Part shown: in pieces, positions 22,242-30,680 of the stretch | How the letters are laid out: each line of letters begins with the position of its first letter | Numbering within the stretch: position 1 is the stretch's first letter | NCBI GenBank assembly: GCA_016720905.1 | Contig: JADKJT010000037.1 | Span: 1 to 64,000 of the forward strand | Direction: 5' to 3' | Length of the DNA stretch: 64,000 nt | Source of the DNA: Gemmatimonadaceae bacterium | GTDB lineage: Bacteria > Gemmatimonadota > Gemmatimonadetes > Gemmatimonadales > Gemmatimonadaceae | The notes under the pieces: generated by a model | Told to the model about the DNA's origin: nothing | Database searches by the model: none | What the model saw: the letters and a program-made list of their open reading frames with translations, nothing else | Program-made: the position numbers and the translations under genes

Positions 22242-22427
22242 ACCGCAAGAGCGTCAGGACCATGCCCGCGGTGAAGCGTTGGACGCGCCGTTTGCGTGGC
22301 GACGTGGCATCGCTCCTCGGGACGCGGTCATGATCCGGCGCCGGGGTCGTTCCTGGGGAGGTGTTGCAGGGGCGGAAGCGACGCGGCAACATTCATACTC
22401 TGAACGAGCACACCCCCGGATGAAACC

Positions 22428-23159
22428 ATGACCACCGCTGCGCCAGTGTCTGTCGAGTCCCTCCCGAAACGTTCCGTGCCGATTGCCGAGCACTGGTGGC
22501 TGCTGGCCGTGTTTGCCGCGGTCGTTACCGGTTTCTGGCCGTCATTCTTCAAGCATCTTCGCGCACAGGATCTGTCGCACTCACTGCACGGCTTCACGTC
22601 CACGGGATGGTTGCTGGGACTCGTGCTGCAATCGTGGTTGATGGCCACGGGCGCGCGCGTGTGGCATCGGCGCGTTGCGTTGGTGATGATCCCGATGGCC
22701 GTTGCGTTGGTCGTGACGGCCGTGCCCATGATGCAGGCGATGCTGCGAACGGGTCAGGCACAGCCCGGGTTTCAGCCGATCGCGCGAATGCTGGCCGCTT
22801 ATGACGCGGCCACGCTGCTGTGTTTCACCGGCTTGCTCTCAGTGGCACTCGTCAACGTCCGGCGGCCGACCATCCATCGGCGCGCACTGAGTGCGACGGC
22901 GCTGTATGCCATTCCACCAGCGCTCGCGCGATTCCTCAACGGCCCTTCGATCGGTCTCGACTTCACGGTGGCACTGCATGCGAGCTTTGCACTTGGCTAC
23001 CTCATATTGGGATGGCTCATTGTCGAGGACCGTCGCCGGAACGTGCCCGATCGGGTCTACCCGTTCACGCTGGTTTCACTCGTGGCCATCCAGTTGCTGA
23101 TGTCTCCGGTTTCGACGAGTCCCTGGTGGGTGGCGCTCACGGATGCCATGAGCCGTTGA
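22428..23159 (+). CDS. Seven-helix membrane protein, unknown
   Basis: The 243-residue protein has about seven membrane helices. It shares a pattern with the protein at 23804-24535: S-L-H-G-F-T-S-T-G-W-L-L-G-L-V-L-Q-S-W-L, and later H-R-R...G. Conserved His residues in helices hint at haem or metal binding, but no named family is evident. The ATG has GGATGAAACC upstream without a strong ribosome-binding site. Confidence 0.65.
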   Translation: MTTAAPVSVESLPKRSVPIAEHWWLLAVFAAVVTGFWPSFFKHLRAQDLSHSLHGFTSTGWLLGLVLQSWLMATGARVWHRRVALVMIPMAVALVVTAVPMMQAMLRTGQAQPGFQPIARMLAAYDAATLLCFTGLLSVALVNVRRPTIHRRALSATALYAIPPALARFLNGPSIGLDFTVALHASFALGYLILGWLIVEDRRRNVPDRVYPFTLVSLVAIQLLMSPVSTSPWWVALTDAMSR

Positions 23160-23258
23160 CGCACGGCACTTACTGCGCATCCGTCCGCTGTGGATCGGCG
23201 TTGCCTTCATGGGGTTTGGCGTGATACGACCTTTTTGAATCGCTACACGGAGTGCGCC

Positions 23259-23624
23259 ATGTTGCTTCCTGCTGTTGTCGCCTTGTTCGTCGGGCAGCCG
23301 TGCCCGCCAACGTCACCGGGACGTCCGTATTTCGACTTCCAGGTGAGCACGCCGGCGGTATACCTCGGCACGGATAGCACCCGTGTTCGACCGGACGAGT
23401 CCAGGCACGCGAGGCGTCCCTATCCGGCTGACTTTGCGCTGGCGCAATTTGTGGTGGACACCATTGGCGTCCCGGTGCCCGGCACCTTGAAGTTGCTGAT
23501 GCAACCCGCGGGTCTTTCGGCGGAGTCGGTGATGATGGCGATCATTGCTTGGCGGTACCGGCCGGCGCGGGTCGGCGCGTGCAAAGTGCCGCAGCTGGTG
23601 CAAGCGCCGCTGCGGTGGAAGTAG
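23259..23624 (+). CDS. Secreted protein with a TonB-C-terminal-like domain
   Basis: The 121-residue protein has an N-terminal hydrophobic export signal (L-L-P-A-V-V-A-L-F-V-G). A domain like the C-terminal fold of TonB-like energy transducers follows: A-L-A-Q-F-V-V-D-T-I-G-V-P-V near 64, then I-A-W-R-Y-R-P-A-R-V-G and V-P-Q-L-V-Q-A-P-L-R-W. It lacks the membrane anchor plus proline spacer of real TonB, so it is probably a soluble relative. A strong terminator follows immediately. Confidence 0.7.
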   Translation: MLLPAVVALFVGQPCPPTSPGRPYFDFQVSTPAVYLGTDSTRVRPDESRHARRPYPADFALAQFVVDTIGVPVPGTLKLLMQPAGLSAESVMMAIIAWRYRPARVGACKVPQLVQAPLRWK

Positions 23625-23626
23625 CA

Positions 23627-23666
23627 ACACAACAGGGGCGCCTCAACTGAGGCGCCCCTGTTGTGT
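23627..23666 (+). terminator. Strong hairpin terminator
   Basis: Perfect 19-bp inverted arms (23627-23645 and 23648-23666; core AACAGGGGCGCCTCA) lie directly after the TonB-like gene stop. A T-rich GTTGTGTGTG tail follows. Confidence 0.88.
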
Positions 23667-23696
23667 GTGCGTCGCCCCGCTGGGCGCGACGCACAC
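23664..23696. terminator. Second hairpin in tandem
   Basis: GTGTGCGTCGC and GCGACGCACAC form an 11-bp perfect stem around CCCGCTGGGC, touching the first hairpin. It may reinforce termination. Confidence 0.6.
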
Positions 23697-23803
23697 CCTA
23701 AGATCCGTGGCGCGAACCTAGCGTTTTACAATTGGGACCCCAATCATCCGTTGGGCTGAGATTTGTCTCGAATGGCAACCACGTAGCTGACGGGGTCTGT
23801 ACG

Positions 23804-24535
23804 GTGACAGCACATTCGGCCGCTGGCGAGCACCGCTCGCGATATTTCACGGCGATGGGAGGTGTGGCGCTGCTCGCCGTCATCGGCGGCTTCGGCCGTA
23901 CCTACGCGGTGCCAATGGCGCGCGGTACTTTCGCGGCACCATGGGTCGTCCACCTTCACGGCGCCTTAGCGGTCTCATGGGTGGCGCTGTTTGTTGCACA
24001 ACCGCTGCTGGTACGGTGGGGTGCCTTGCGAGTACATCGAAAAATCGGGCGCGCAGGCTTGCCGTTGGCGCTCGGCGTTGCCGTTACCATGATTCCGGCC
24101 GGTGTCTTTCAGGCCACGCGCGACGCGGCGGCCGGCGCGGGTGACACGGGCATTTCCACACTGCTGGGTGTGTTCACCTCTGGCGTGTTGTTCGTGTCGC
24201 TGGTTACGGCGGGTATTGTCACCCGCCGGAATCGAGAAGCGCATTCCCGGTGGATGCTGTTGGCAACGCTCGTCGTGATCTGGCCCGCGTGGTTTCGATT
24301 CCGGCACTGGTTTCCCGCGGTGCCGCGTCCCGATGTGTGGTTTGGCGTCGTTTTGTCCTACATATGGATTGTCCTCGCCATGTTGCGCGATCGGATAACG
24401 CGCGGTGCCGTGCACGCCGTGCTGGCGTATGGCGGTACTGCGGTGATCATCGAGCAGTCGCTGGAGGTACTCGCGTTTGACCGGCCGTGGTGGCGCGCTG
24501 TGGCCAAGTCGATGTACGGATTGCTGCACGCCTGA
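23804..24535 (+). CDS. Membrane protein related to the one at 22428
   Basis: The 243-residue protein has about seven membrane helices and contains W-V-V-H-L-H-G-A-L-A-V-S-W-V-A-L-F-V-A-Q-P-L-L, then V-H-R-K-I-G-R-A-G and R-R-N-R-E-A-H-S-R-W-M-L-L-A-T. Histidines at these spots resemble those of haem-dependent membrane proteins such as DUF2306-type. It is co-oriented and overlapping (TGATG) with the ACT-domain gene. Start GTG 23804; an internal ATG is possible. Function unknown. Confidence 0.65.
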   Translation: MTAHSAAGEHRSRYFTAMGGVALLAVIGGFGRTYAVPMARGTFAAPWVVHLHGALAVSWVALFVAQPLLVRWGALRVHRKIGRAGLPLALGVAVTMIPAGVFQATRDAAAGAGDTGISTLLGVFTSGVLFVSLVTAGIVTRRNREAHSRWMLLATLVVIWPAWFRFRHWFPAVPRPDVWFGVVLSYIWIVLAMLRDRITRGAVHAVLAYGGTAVIIEQSLEVLAFDRPWWRAVAKSMYGLLHA

Positions 24536-24954
24536 TGCGCCAGCCCGTTTCACGTCTGGCGGACATGCTTGGCACCATGCATCCGGTGCTGCACGACACC
24601 GTGTATGTGTTCGCCTGCGTGCCGCGCCACACGGACCTCCAGTCATTGGAACCGCTGGCCACGTTTCATGAAGAGGAAGGGCTCACGCTGATCATCGAGG
24701 AGCAGCGGGCGCTCAAGGCCAATTTGCCGGTGGTGTTTCGCGCCGCGTGGATCACCCTCTCTGTGCATTCGGATCTGCAGGGCGTCGGCCTGACCGCCGC
24801 AGTCTCCACGGCGCTGGCACACGCCAACATCAGCTGCAACATTGTCGCGGCGGTATTTCACGATCATCTGTTCGTGCCGGTTGAGGCTGGCCACGAGGCA
24901 CTTGCGGTGTTGCAGGCTCTGCAGTCCAGGCAATCCAAAGCCTCTCCATCCTGA
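24535..24954 (+). CDS. ACT-domain protein
   Basis: The 139-residue cytoplasmic protein consists of two ACT-like repeats. The second is clear: W-I-T-L-S-V-H-S-D-L-Q-G-V-G-L-T-A-A-V-S-T-A-L-A, then I-S-C-N-I-V-A-A-V-F-H-D-H-L-F-V-P. Small stand-alone proteins like this bind amino acids and are annotated ACT/DUF2241-like. It overlaps the previous stop by one base and is followed after 10 bp by a hydrolase gene. Confidence 0.82.
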   Translation: MRQPVSRLADMLGTMHPVLHDTVYVFACVPRHTDLQSLEPLATFHEEEGLTLIIEEQRALKANLPVVFRAAWITLSVHSDLQGVGLTAAVSTALAHANISCNIVAAVFHDHLFVPVEAGHEALAVLQALQSRQSKASPS

Positions 24955-24964
24955 CGCCCTGCGC

Positions 24965-25795
24965 ATGATCGAACACGACTCCCTGGCAGACTTTGACATC
25001 CGCGAGATCACGCTGAATGACGTCACCAAGACGGTCTATGTCGCCGGAATTGGACCGGCGGTGATCGTGATGACCGAAATGCCCGGTATCACGCCGGAAG
25101 TTGCGCGCTTCAGCCGGTGGGTTCGTGACGCGGGATTCACCGTGTACATGCCCTCGCTGTTCGGCCGCGATGGCGCGAATCCGAGTGTGGAGGAAGGCGT
25201 GGCCACCTTTCAGCGGGCCTGCATCAGCGCCGAGTTCCGTGCGATGGCCGGCAACGCGTCGAGCCCGGTGACGCAGTGGTTGCGCGCGCTGGCGCGCCTT
25301 GCGCATCAACAGTGCGGCGGGCCCGGTGTGGGTGCCATTGGCATGTGCTTCACCGGAAACTTCGCGCTCACCATGATGTTGGAGGCGTCGGTGCTCGCGC
25401 CGGTGTTGTCGCAGCCATCGCTTCCGCTGGACAATCCTGCCGGCCTGGAGATTGCGCCGGAGGAGCTGGCGAGCGTACGCGCGCGACTGGAGCGCGACGA
25501 TCTGACCGTGATGGCCTATCGCTTTTCGGGTGACAAGTTCTGCAAAGCCGAGCGCTTCGCCGCGTACACCGCCGCGCTGGGCGATCGGTTCATCGGGCAC
25601 GTCTTGCCGGACAGCGCGGCGAAGCGCGCGGGACTCGCGCCATTTTCAGAGCACGCTGTGGCGACGCCGCACAGTGTGGTGACCGCGCACTTGATTGATG
25701 AAGCCGGGCAACCGACCATTGCCGCTCGCGACGAAATCCTGGCGTTCTTTGCGCGACGTCTTGGCACGGCGCCTGCCGCACCTGCGATGGCCTGA
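24965..25795 (+). CDS. Dienelactone-hydrolase family protein
   Basis: The 276-residue alpha/beta hydrolase has the cysteine nucleophile Cys128 in G-M-C-F-T-G, an aspartate region near 190 (F-S-G-D-K-F), and a late histidine (V-V-T-A-H-L-I-D-E-A). A cysteine rather than a serine nucleophile is typical of dienelactone hydrolases. The usual role is hydrolysis of lactones in aromatic degradation; the substrate here is unknown. Confidence 0.88.
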   Translation: MIEHDSLADFDIREITLNDVTKTVYVAGIGPAVIVMTEMPGITPEVARFSRWVRDAGFTVYMPSLFGRDGANPSVEEGVATFQRACISAEFRAMAGNASSPVTQWLRALARLAHQQCGGPGVGAIGMCFTGNFALTMMLEASVLAPVLSQPSLPLDNPAGLEIAPEELASVRARLERDDLTVMAYRFSGDKFCKAERFAAYTAALGDRFIGHVLPDSAAKRAGLAPFSEHAVATPHSVVTAHLIDEAGQPTIAARDEILAFFARRLGTAPAAPAMA

Positions 25796-25801
25796 ACACC
25801 G

Positions 25802-26437
25802 GTGACTGACGAAATGTCCATGGATCGCCGCGCGCATTGGGAGCGGGTGTACCGCACGAAGGGGCCGGAGCAGGTGAGCTGGTTCCAGGCGGAAGCACGC
25901 CTGTCACGCGAACTGATCGAACGGGTGGCGCCAGATCGTGCCACGCGCATCATTGATATTGGTGCGGGCGCCTCGACGCTTGTCGACGGGTTGCTGGCTG
26001 CCGGCTACGAGCACCTGACCATGATGGATTTGTCCGGCGCCGCCTTGACGGCGACACAGCATCGTCTTGGCACCAAGGCCGCAGGCATCGTGTGGGAGGA
26101 GGCGGACGTGCTCTCCACCGCCTTCGATGCCGATGCCTATGACGTCTGGCATGATCGCGCCGTCTTTCACTTCCTGACCGAGGCGACCGATCGGGCGCGC
26201 TATGTGGCACAGGTGCGCCGCGCAGTCCGACCTGGCGGGTTCGTACTGGTGGCGACGTTTGCGGACGACGGTCCGCTGAAATGCAGTGGACTGGACGTGG
26301 CTCGCTATTCCGTGAACGCGCTGTACGACGAATTCGGCGCCGGATTCCGTCTGGTGGAAGGTCATCGCGAGGAGCACATCACGCCGTCTGGTGCGTTGCA
26401 GGCCTTCACGTATTGCGTCTGTCAACGCGAATCATGA
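25802..26437 (+). CDS. Class I SAM-dependent methyltransferase
   Basis: The 211-residue protein has motif I I-I-D-I-G-A-G-A-S-T-L-V (about 50-61), motif II T-M-M-D-L-S, and the acidic motif Y-D-V-W-H-D-R-A-V-F-H-F-L-T-E near 111. R-W-x-V-Y-R-T-K near the N-terminus and V-S-W-F-Q are typical of the small TehB-like/UbiE group. The acceptor is not deducible. GTG 25802 or ATG 25814 may start it. The DUF3052 gene overlaps its stop. Confidence 0.88.
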   Translation: MTDEMSMDRRAHWERVYRTKGPEQVSWFQAEARLSRELIERVAPDRATRIIDIGAGASTLVDGLLAAGYEHLTMMDLSGAALTATQHRLGTKAAGIVWEEADVLSTAFDADAYDVWHDRAVFHFLTEATDRARYVAQVRRAVRPGGFVLVATFADDGPLKCSGLDVARYSVNALYDEFGAGFRLVEGHREEHITPSGALQAFTYCVCQRES

Positions 26438-26850
26438 GCGCCGGCCCGTCGGGCTATTCCGGAACGCCGTTGGCGAAAAAGCTGGGCGTGGTGGCCGGTT
26501 CGCGTGTCTATCTGAAGAATGCGCCCGCTGAGTACGCGCAACTGATGGCGCCGTTGCCAGTCGACGTGACATTCACGGCGACCGTCTCGAAGCAGACCGA
26601 CGTGGCCCACGTGTTCAGCGACAGGAAATCGCTGCTCTCGCAGGAGCTGGTGCGGCTTCGCAAGGCCATCAGGCCCGACGCGGCGATCTGGGTGTCCTGG
26701 CCCAAGAAGGCATCCAAGGTGCCCTCGGACATCACCGAAGACACCATTCGCGAAATCGCTTTGCCACTTGGTCTGGTGGATGTGAAGGTGTGCGCGGTGG
26801 ACGAAATCTGGTCGGGACTCAAGCTGGTGATTCGCAAGGAACTTCGCTGA
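26434..26850 (+). CDS. DUF3052 family protein
   Basis: The 138-residue protein shows the family pattern Y-S-G-T-P-L-A-K-K-L-G near the start, then V-W-V-S-W-P-K-K-A-S-K-V-P-S-D-I-T-E-D and V-C-A-V-D-E-I-W-S-G-L-K. Function is unknown. It overlaps the methyltransferase by four bases and ends 8 bp from a convergent gene. Confidence 0.88.
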   Translation: MSAGPSGYSGTPLAKKLGVVAGSRVYLKNAPAEYAQLMAPLPVDVTFTATVSKQTDVAHVFSDRKSLLSQELVRLRKAIRPDAAIWVSWPKKASKVPSDITEDTIREIALPLGLVDVKVCAVDEIWSGLKLVIRKELR

Positions 26851-26857
26851 TCACGCG

Positions 26858-27385
26858 CTACGGCTTTCGCGGGAGCGTGACCCACCACGGATGGAGGTTG
26901 GACCCCGTCCAGAATTGTGTCCGCGACCAAACCGCCATGTAGCCAGAGCCCGACGGTGGTGTGAACGTGAGCGCATGCGAACCTTGTGAACCATCGATGA
27001 CCGGGGTCTGGAAGCGACCGCTTGCATCAGTGGTGACCGTTGCTACCTGAGCGCCCAGGGTGGGGATCGCGACATTCGGATCACCAACGATTGGATAGAT
27101 CCGCACGACGACGCCTGCAATGCGTGATGCCGTTTTCAAACTGTCATTACCGGCACCGGAGGCTGAAGGGGCGATGACGGTTCCGCTCACATACCCGGAG
27201 CCTTGTGGTGATAACGGTTGGCCAATTCCGTTACCGACGGAGTCGACCGCTCCCTTCGCGGCGAAACCGGCCAACGAGTTCTGTTCCACGGGTTCATTGG
27301 TGGAACTTCCGCAGGCTGCCGTGCCAGCCAACATCAGCAGGCCAAGCCAAACGCCGCGGGATCGATTTCCGAGTGTCGAAGTCAT
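26858..27385 (-). CDS. Lipoprotein with a single beta-sandwich domain
   Basis: The 175-residue lipoprotein (signal ending G-T-A-A-C, Cys about 25) has a Gly/Ser-rich spacer and a carboxypeptidase-regulatory-like domain. The latter reads R-I-A-G-V-V-V-R-I-Y, then T-D-A-S-G-R-F-Q-T-P and S-H-A-L-T-F-T-P-P. Probably surface-attached; no enzyme motif. Confidence 0.75.
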   Translation of the reverse strand: MTSTLGNRSRGVWLGLLMLAGTAACGSSTNEPVEQNSLAGFAAKGAVDSVGNGIGQPLSPQGSGYVSGTVIAPSASGAGNDSLKTASRIAGVVVRIYPIVGDPNVAIPTLGAQVATVTTDASGRFQTPVIDGSQGSHALTFTPPSGSGYMAVWSRTQFWTGSNLHPWWVTLPRKP

Positions 27386-27488
27386 CCCTGATTCCTCAAC
27401 GGTAGAGGGCGACCGAATGATCGCCACAGAGGAAACAGCGCAAGGCCTGGCGGTCGTCACTTTCCGTTGGTCCCACCGCACGTACGAA

Positions 27489-28379
27489 TCAGAATCGCTG
27501 CAGATCCTTCGCCGACACGACGCGTCCCGCAAATTTCGAACGCACCTCGCTCAGCAGCAGACTGTCGGACGCGCCGAAGAACAACTGATGGTAGAGCACC
27601 AGCAGCCCGGGTTTGGCGGCCGTCGCGATGGCGCCGAGTTGTGTGGCCGAGGTATGTGCCTGCGCGTGATATGGCTGACGCGCCGCCGGAATGGTGCGAA
27701 ATCCGGAATCGGAGTACACCTCGTGGATCAGGATGTCGCAGCCGTTGCATTCCCGGGCGATGGCCGGATTGGCGCGGGCATCGCCGCTGATGACGATGGT
27801 GCGGTCGGGCGTCTTGATGCGGTAGCCAAAGGCATACTTCCAGGCGCTGTGCGGCACGGCAAACGCGCGCACCGAGATGCGCGCGTCTTCATACACGAGG
27901 CCTTCCGCGATCTCGTGGACGTTGGCCTTCCAGCCAGTGGCCGACGGTCCACCAGCGCTGGCGATCCGTTCACGGATGTCCTCGTCGTTGCCGTCGAGAA
28001 TGCCGTTCACCAGGCGCTGGGTACCGGGCGGTCCGAACACCTCCAGTGGAGCGGCGCGGCCCTGGATCCACGGCGTGAAGATCACGTCGTTGAGCCCCAT
28101 CGTATGGTCGGAATGCAGATGGGTGAGAAAGACATGACCCAGTCGGGGCACGCGCAGTCCGACCACGCCATCGCGCACCGCGGCCGCGGCGCGGCGCACG
28201 ATGCCGGTGCCGGCGTCGAAGAGATAGGCGGTGCTGTCAACGACAATGGCCACGCCGGGACCGGAGCGATCGGGATCAGGGATTGGCGTACCCGTGCCCA
28301 ACATGACGACGGTGGTACGCGTCGGCTGCGCCACGGCAGCGGCGAACGGGAATGCGAGTGCCAGCAGCAGGCGCATCAT
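27489..28379 (-). CDS. Secreted MBL-fold metallo-hydrolase
   Basis: The 296-residue protein has a signal peptide and the metal-binding motif H-L-H-S-D-H (87-92). It also has D-A-G-T-G near 56, V-I-S-G-D-A-R near 197, and H-Q-L-F-F near the C-terminus. The layout (T-G-T-P-x-P and H-E-V-Y) is the RNase Z/arylsulfatase-like branch, but export argues against tRNA processing; a phosphodiesterase or sulfatase role is likelier. It overlaps the upstream small gene by one base. Confidence 0.88.
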   Translation of the reverse strand: MMRLLLALAFPFAAAVAQPTRTTVVMLGTGTPIPDPDRSGPGVAIVVDSTAYLFDAGTGIVRRAAAAVRDGVVGLRVPRLGHVFLTHLHSDHTMGLNDVIFTPWIQGRAAPLEVFGPPGTQRLVNGILDGNDEDIRERIASAGGPSATGWKANVHEIAEGLVYEDARISVRAFAVPHSAWKYAFGYRIKTPDRTIVISGDARANPAIARECNGCDILIHEVYSDSGFRTIPAARQPYHAQAHTSATQLGAIATAAKPGLLVLYHQLFFGASDSLLLSEVRSKFAGRVVSAKDLQRF

Positions 28380-28612
28380 CAGCTCAGGAACCGGCGAGCA
28401 AGCTGTTCCATACGATCATCCTTCTTGCGTTCGGCCTCGGCCAGCAGCTCCTGGACGTACGGCTTGAGCACCGGCTCGCCCCAGTAGTAACCGGTGGCCC
28501 GCTCGGCGAGCTGCGTTTCTCCGACGCGGGCAGCTTCCAGCATTGCCCGGGCAGCGACCCGGTTGAACTCGGGATCTTCCCGTTCGGGAAGGTTATAATT
28601 GCGGCGCGGCAT
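28379..28612 (-). CDS. Small conserved-looking protein, unknown
   Basis: The 77-residue protein is highly charged and helical (D-P-E-F-N-R-V-A-A-R-A-M-L-E-A-A-R-V-G, later A-E-A-E-R-K-K-D-D-R-M-E-Q-L). No family is recognised. The chosen ATG at 28612 follows a good codon pattern; longer upstream frames run into the divergent gene. Its stop meets the start of the metallo-hydrolase, so they form an operon. Confidence 0.7.
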   Translation of the reverse strand: MPRRNYNLPEREDPEFNRVAARAMLEAARVGETQLAERATGYYWGEPVLKPYVQELLAEAERKKDDRMEQLARRFLS

Positions 28613-28649
28613 TTCGCCTTCCGCGTCGTCTCTCAGAAACGCCCGTGAC

Positions 28650-29594
28650 ATGCTTGCCCTCGATTCCGGCACGTGTTCGCATCGTTGCGCACGAAACAAG
28701 ATAGCATCGATTATCGCCGCGCTCGTGTGCTGGCTGGCGGCGTGCGGAGGTTCGGCAGCGACGGCGGCCACGCCGGAGACACCGCAGGCGACGGTACGCT
28801 GCACACCGACGCAGAGTTCGAACGGCCAGCCGATCACTGACCCCAACGGTCCGTATGGCCATCAGACGGTGGTGGCGCAAACCTCGGATGGGCTGACACT
28901 CCGGGGGGCGCATCAGGTGCTCGAGCACGCATCCGTGCCCGACGGTGTGCGCCGCGCCGACGGAAGCGTTCTGGTGTACTACGTGAATGGTGCCGCCGGG
29001 GCCACGTGGGTGGCGCGCATTGTCGCGGATACCGCCGAGCCGATTGGACCGATTACGGTGGATGGGGTGCCGGCGCCCGTTGGCGTCGTCGATCCCGATG
29101 TGCAGACGGTGTCGGGTGGCGCGATCCGCATGTTCTACCTGAATGGTTTTGGGGCGCCGGAAGGGACGCCACGCGCCATGTGCAGTGCCGATTCGGATGA
29201 TGGCGTGCGGTTCACGACGCGGGGACCGGCGTTCATATGGTCGGGCGGTGAGTCGTTCACCGACCCCAGCGTGATTCCGCTGAGTGACGGGTCGTGGCTG
29301 ATGGCGATCTCGCTCGGCCAGCAGACGGTTATTGCGCGGTCCAGCAACGGTGTGTCATTCACCCGCGAGTCCACCCTGTCGTTTGGCGGGGTTCCTGAAT
29401 TGGCTATCGCCCCGGATGGCGCGGCGAGACTTTATGTGTGTGCGGGCGCGATCGTGGCGTACCGCAGCATCGATGGAGGCCGAACCTGGTCGCGGGAGCA
29501 GACGGTGATCAGTCCCGGATTTCAGGGTCACAACATCGTCTGCGATCCGTCGATGGTGACCGGCGCCGGTTTGTTTGTTTTCAAGACCGGTTGA
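28650..29594 (+). CDS. Lipoprotein with BNR/sialidase-like repeats
   Basis: The 314-residue lipoprotein (signal ending L-A-A-C) has Asp-box-like repeats. Examples are S-A-D-S-D-D-G-V-R-F-T near 185, S-S-N-G-V-S-F-T-R near 233 and S-I-D-G-G-R-T-W-S-R near 279, which indicate a beta-propeller. The catalytic residues of a sialidase are not evident, so it is probably a binding protein. It ends at a short C-terminus (F-V-F-K-T-G), shorter than most relatives. Confidence 0.78.
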   Translation: MLALDSGTCSHRCARNKIASIIAALVCWLAACGGSAATAATPETPQATVRCTPTQSSNGQPITDPNGPYGHQTVVAQTSDGLTLRGAHQVLEHASVPDGVRRADGSVLVYYVNGAAGATWVARIVADTAEPIGPITVDGVPAPVGVVDPDVQTVSGGAIRMFYLNGFGAPEGTPRAMCSADSDDGVRFTTRGPAFIWSGGESFTDPSVIPLSDGSWLMAISLGQQTVIARSSNGVSFTRESTLSFGGVPELAIAPDGAARLYVCAGAIVAYRSIDGGRTWSREQTVISPGFQGHNIVCDPSMVTGAGLFVFKTG

Positions 29595-29642
29595 CCTGCC
29601 GGCGTCCGGTCTGGTGGTGCTTGCGGTTGGTAACGTCAAATA

Positions 29643-29672
29643 TTACTATATAGGTGTATAGCGTTGTATAAT
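29643..29672 (+). promoter_or_regulatory. Candidate promoter of the sulfur-oxidation operon
   Basis: An AT-rich island stands out from the GC-rich surroundings. It has a TATAAT at 29667-29672 and a weak TTACTA (29643-29648) 18 bp upstream. A CTATA...TATAG inverted repeat lies between them and could be an operator. The first gene of the operon starts 30 bp after the -10 box. Confidence 0.5.
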
Positions 29673-29702
29673 CTTCCGGCTCTCACGGGCAGGAGTTTTT
29701 TC

Positions 29703-30671
29703 ATGCGTCTCTCCCACCGAATTCTGGCGGCCGTTGCCCTCGGCATCGTGACCACGGCCTGCTCCGACACCCCCGCGCCACCACCGGTGGCCACGGGGAC
29801 CGATCATACCACCGAGTCCGCCGTGACCTTCCGGGAGGCCGCGTGGAAGCCGAAACGCGAAGCTGATATCCCGAATGACTCGCTGGGGGCGTCGATCAAG
29901 CGCGGGCTGTACCTGTTGCGATTCACCCCTGAAAGTCTGCCGGCGTACGCGACGTCGAATTTGCGGTGCACCAGCTGTCACCAGGACGATGGCATTCGGC
30001 CAACCTCGGGACCGTTGACCGGTTCGCACGCGCGATTCCCGAAGTACATGCCGCGTTCGGGCACGGTGATCGCGCTGGCGGATCGCGTCAATTACTGCTT
30101 CACGCGCTCACTGTCAGGTAACGCGATTCCCGTGGGGAGTCGTGAAATGGTGGATATTCTGGCGTATCTCGCATTCATCTCGAAGGATATCCCGGTCGGC
30201 ACCAAGATCGCCGGTGCCGACGGTCTGGTGTCGATGCCCGATACGCTGGACGGCGATGTGGCGAGAGGCGAGGCGCTCTTCACGGCCAAGACCTGTATCA
30301 CCTGCCACGGTCCGGAAGGGGCGGGCAATGGTCCGATTCCTCCGCTGTGGGGTCCCAAGTCGTACTCGATTGGCGCGTCAATGACGCGTATTGAACGCGC
30401 CGCAAGCTTCATCAAACACAACATGCCGCAGACGGCACCCGGGACGCTTACCGCGCAGGAGGCATTCGACCTCTCGGCGTACATCAATTCTCATCCGCGC
30501 CCCGACTCGCCGGGCAAGGAACTCGACTGGCCGATGGGCGGCGCACCGGCCGACGTGCCGTACGACACCAAGGGACACCAGGCTTTCCGTCCGCCACCAG
30601 CGCTTCCGCGGGCAAATCCGAAGGGCGCGGTGTGGCCGAACCCGGCGGCCATCAGTCACGCGAAGCAGTAA
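29703..30671 (+). CDS. TsdA-like dihaem cytochrome c (thiosulfate dehydrogenase family)
   Basis: The 322-residue lipoprotein-like protein (lipobox Cys20) carries two c-type haem sites, C-T-S-C-H (89-93) and C-I-T-C-H (198-202). Cys132 in R-V-N-Y-C-F-T-R-S sits where TsdA enzymes have the cysteine that ligates haem 1. TsdA joins two thiosulfate molecules into tetrathionate or runs the reverse. It begins an operon with soxC and soxD-like genes, so it may pass sulfur-derived electrons or supply a Sox partner. Assignment to TsdA proper is likely but not certain. Confidence 0.82.
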   Translation: MRLSHRILAAVALGIVTTACSDTPAPPPVATGTDHTTESAVTFREAAWKPKREADIPNDSLGASIKRGLYLLRFTPESLPAYATSNLRCTSCHQDDGIRPTSGPLTGSHARFPKYMPRSGTVIALADRVNYCFTRSLSGNAIPVGSREMVDILAYLAFISKDIPVGTKIAGADGLVSMPDTLDGDVARGEALFTAKTCITCHGPEGAGNGPIPPLWGPKSYSIGASMTRIERAASFIKHNMPQTAPGTLTAQEAFDLSAYINSHPRPDSPGKELDWPMGGAPADVPYDTKGHQAFRPPPALPRANPKGAVWPNPAAISHAKQ

Positions 30672-30680
30672 GTTCTGGCC

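Noticed and set aside
29640..29672. tRNA or other RNA gene in the AT-rich island
   Set aside because: No cloverleaf or conserved RNA fold; better explained as a promoter.
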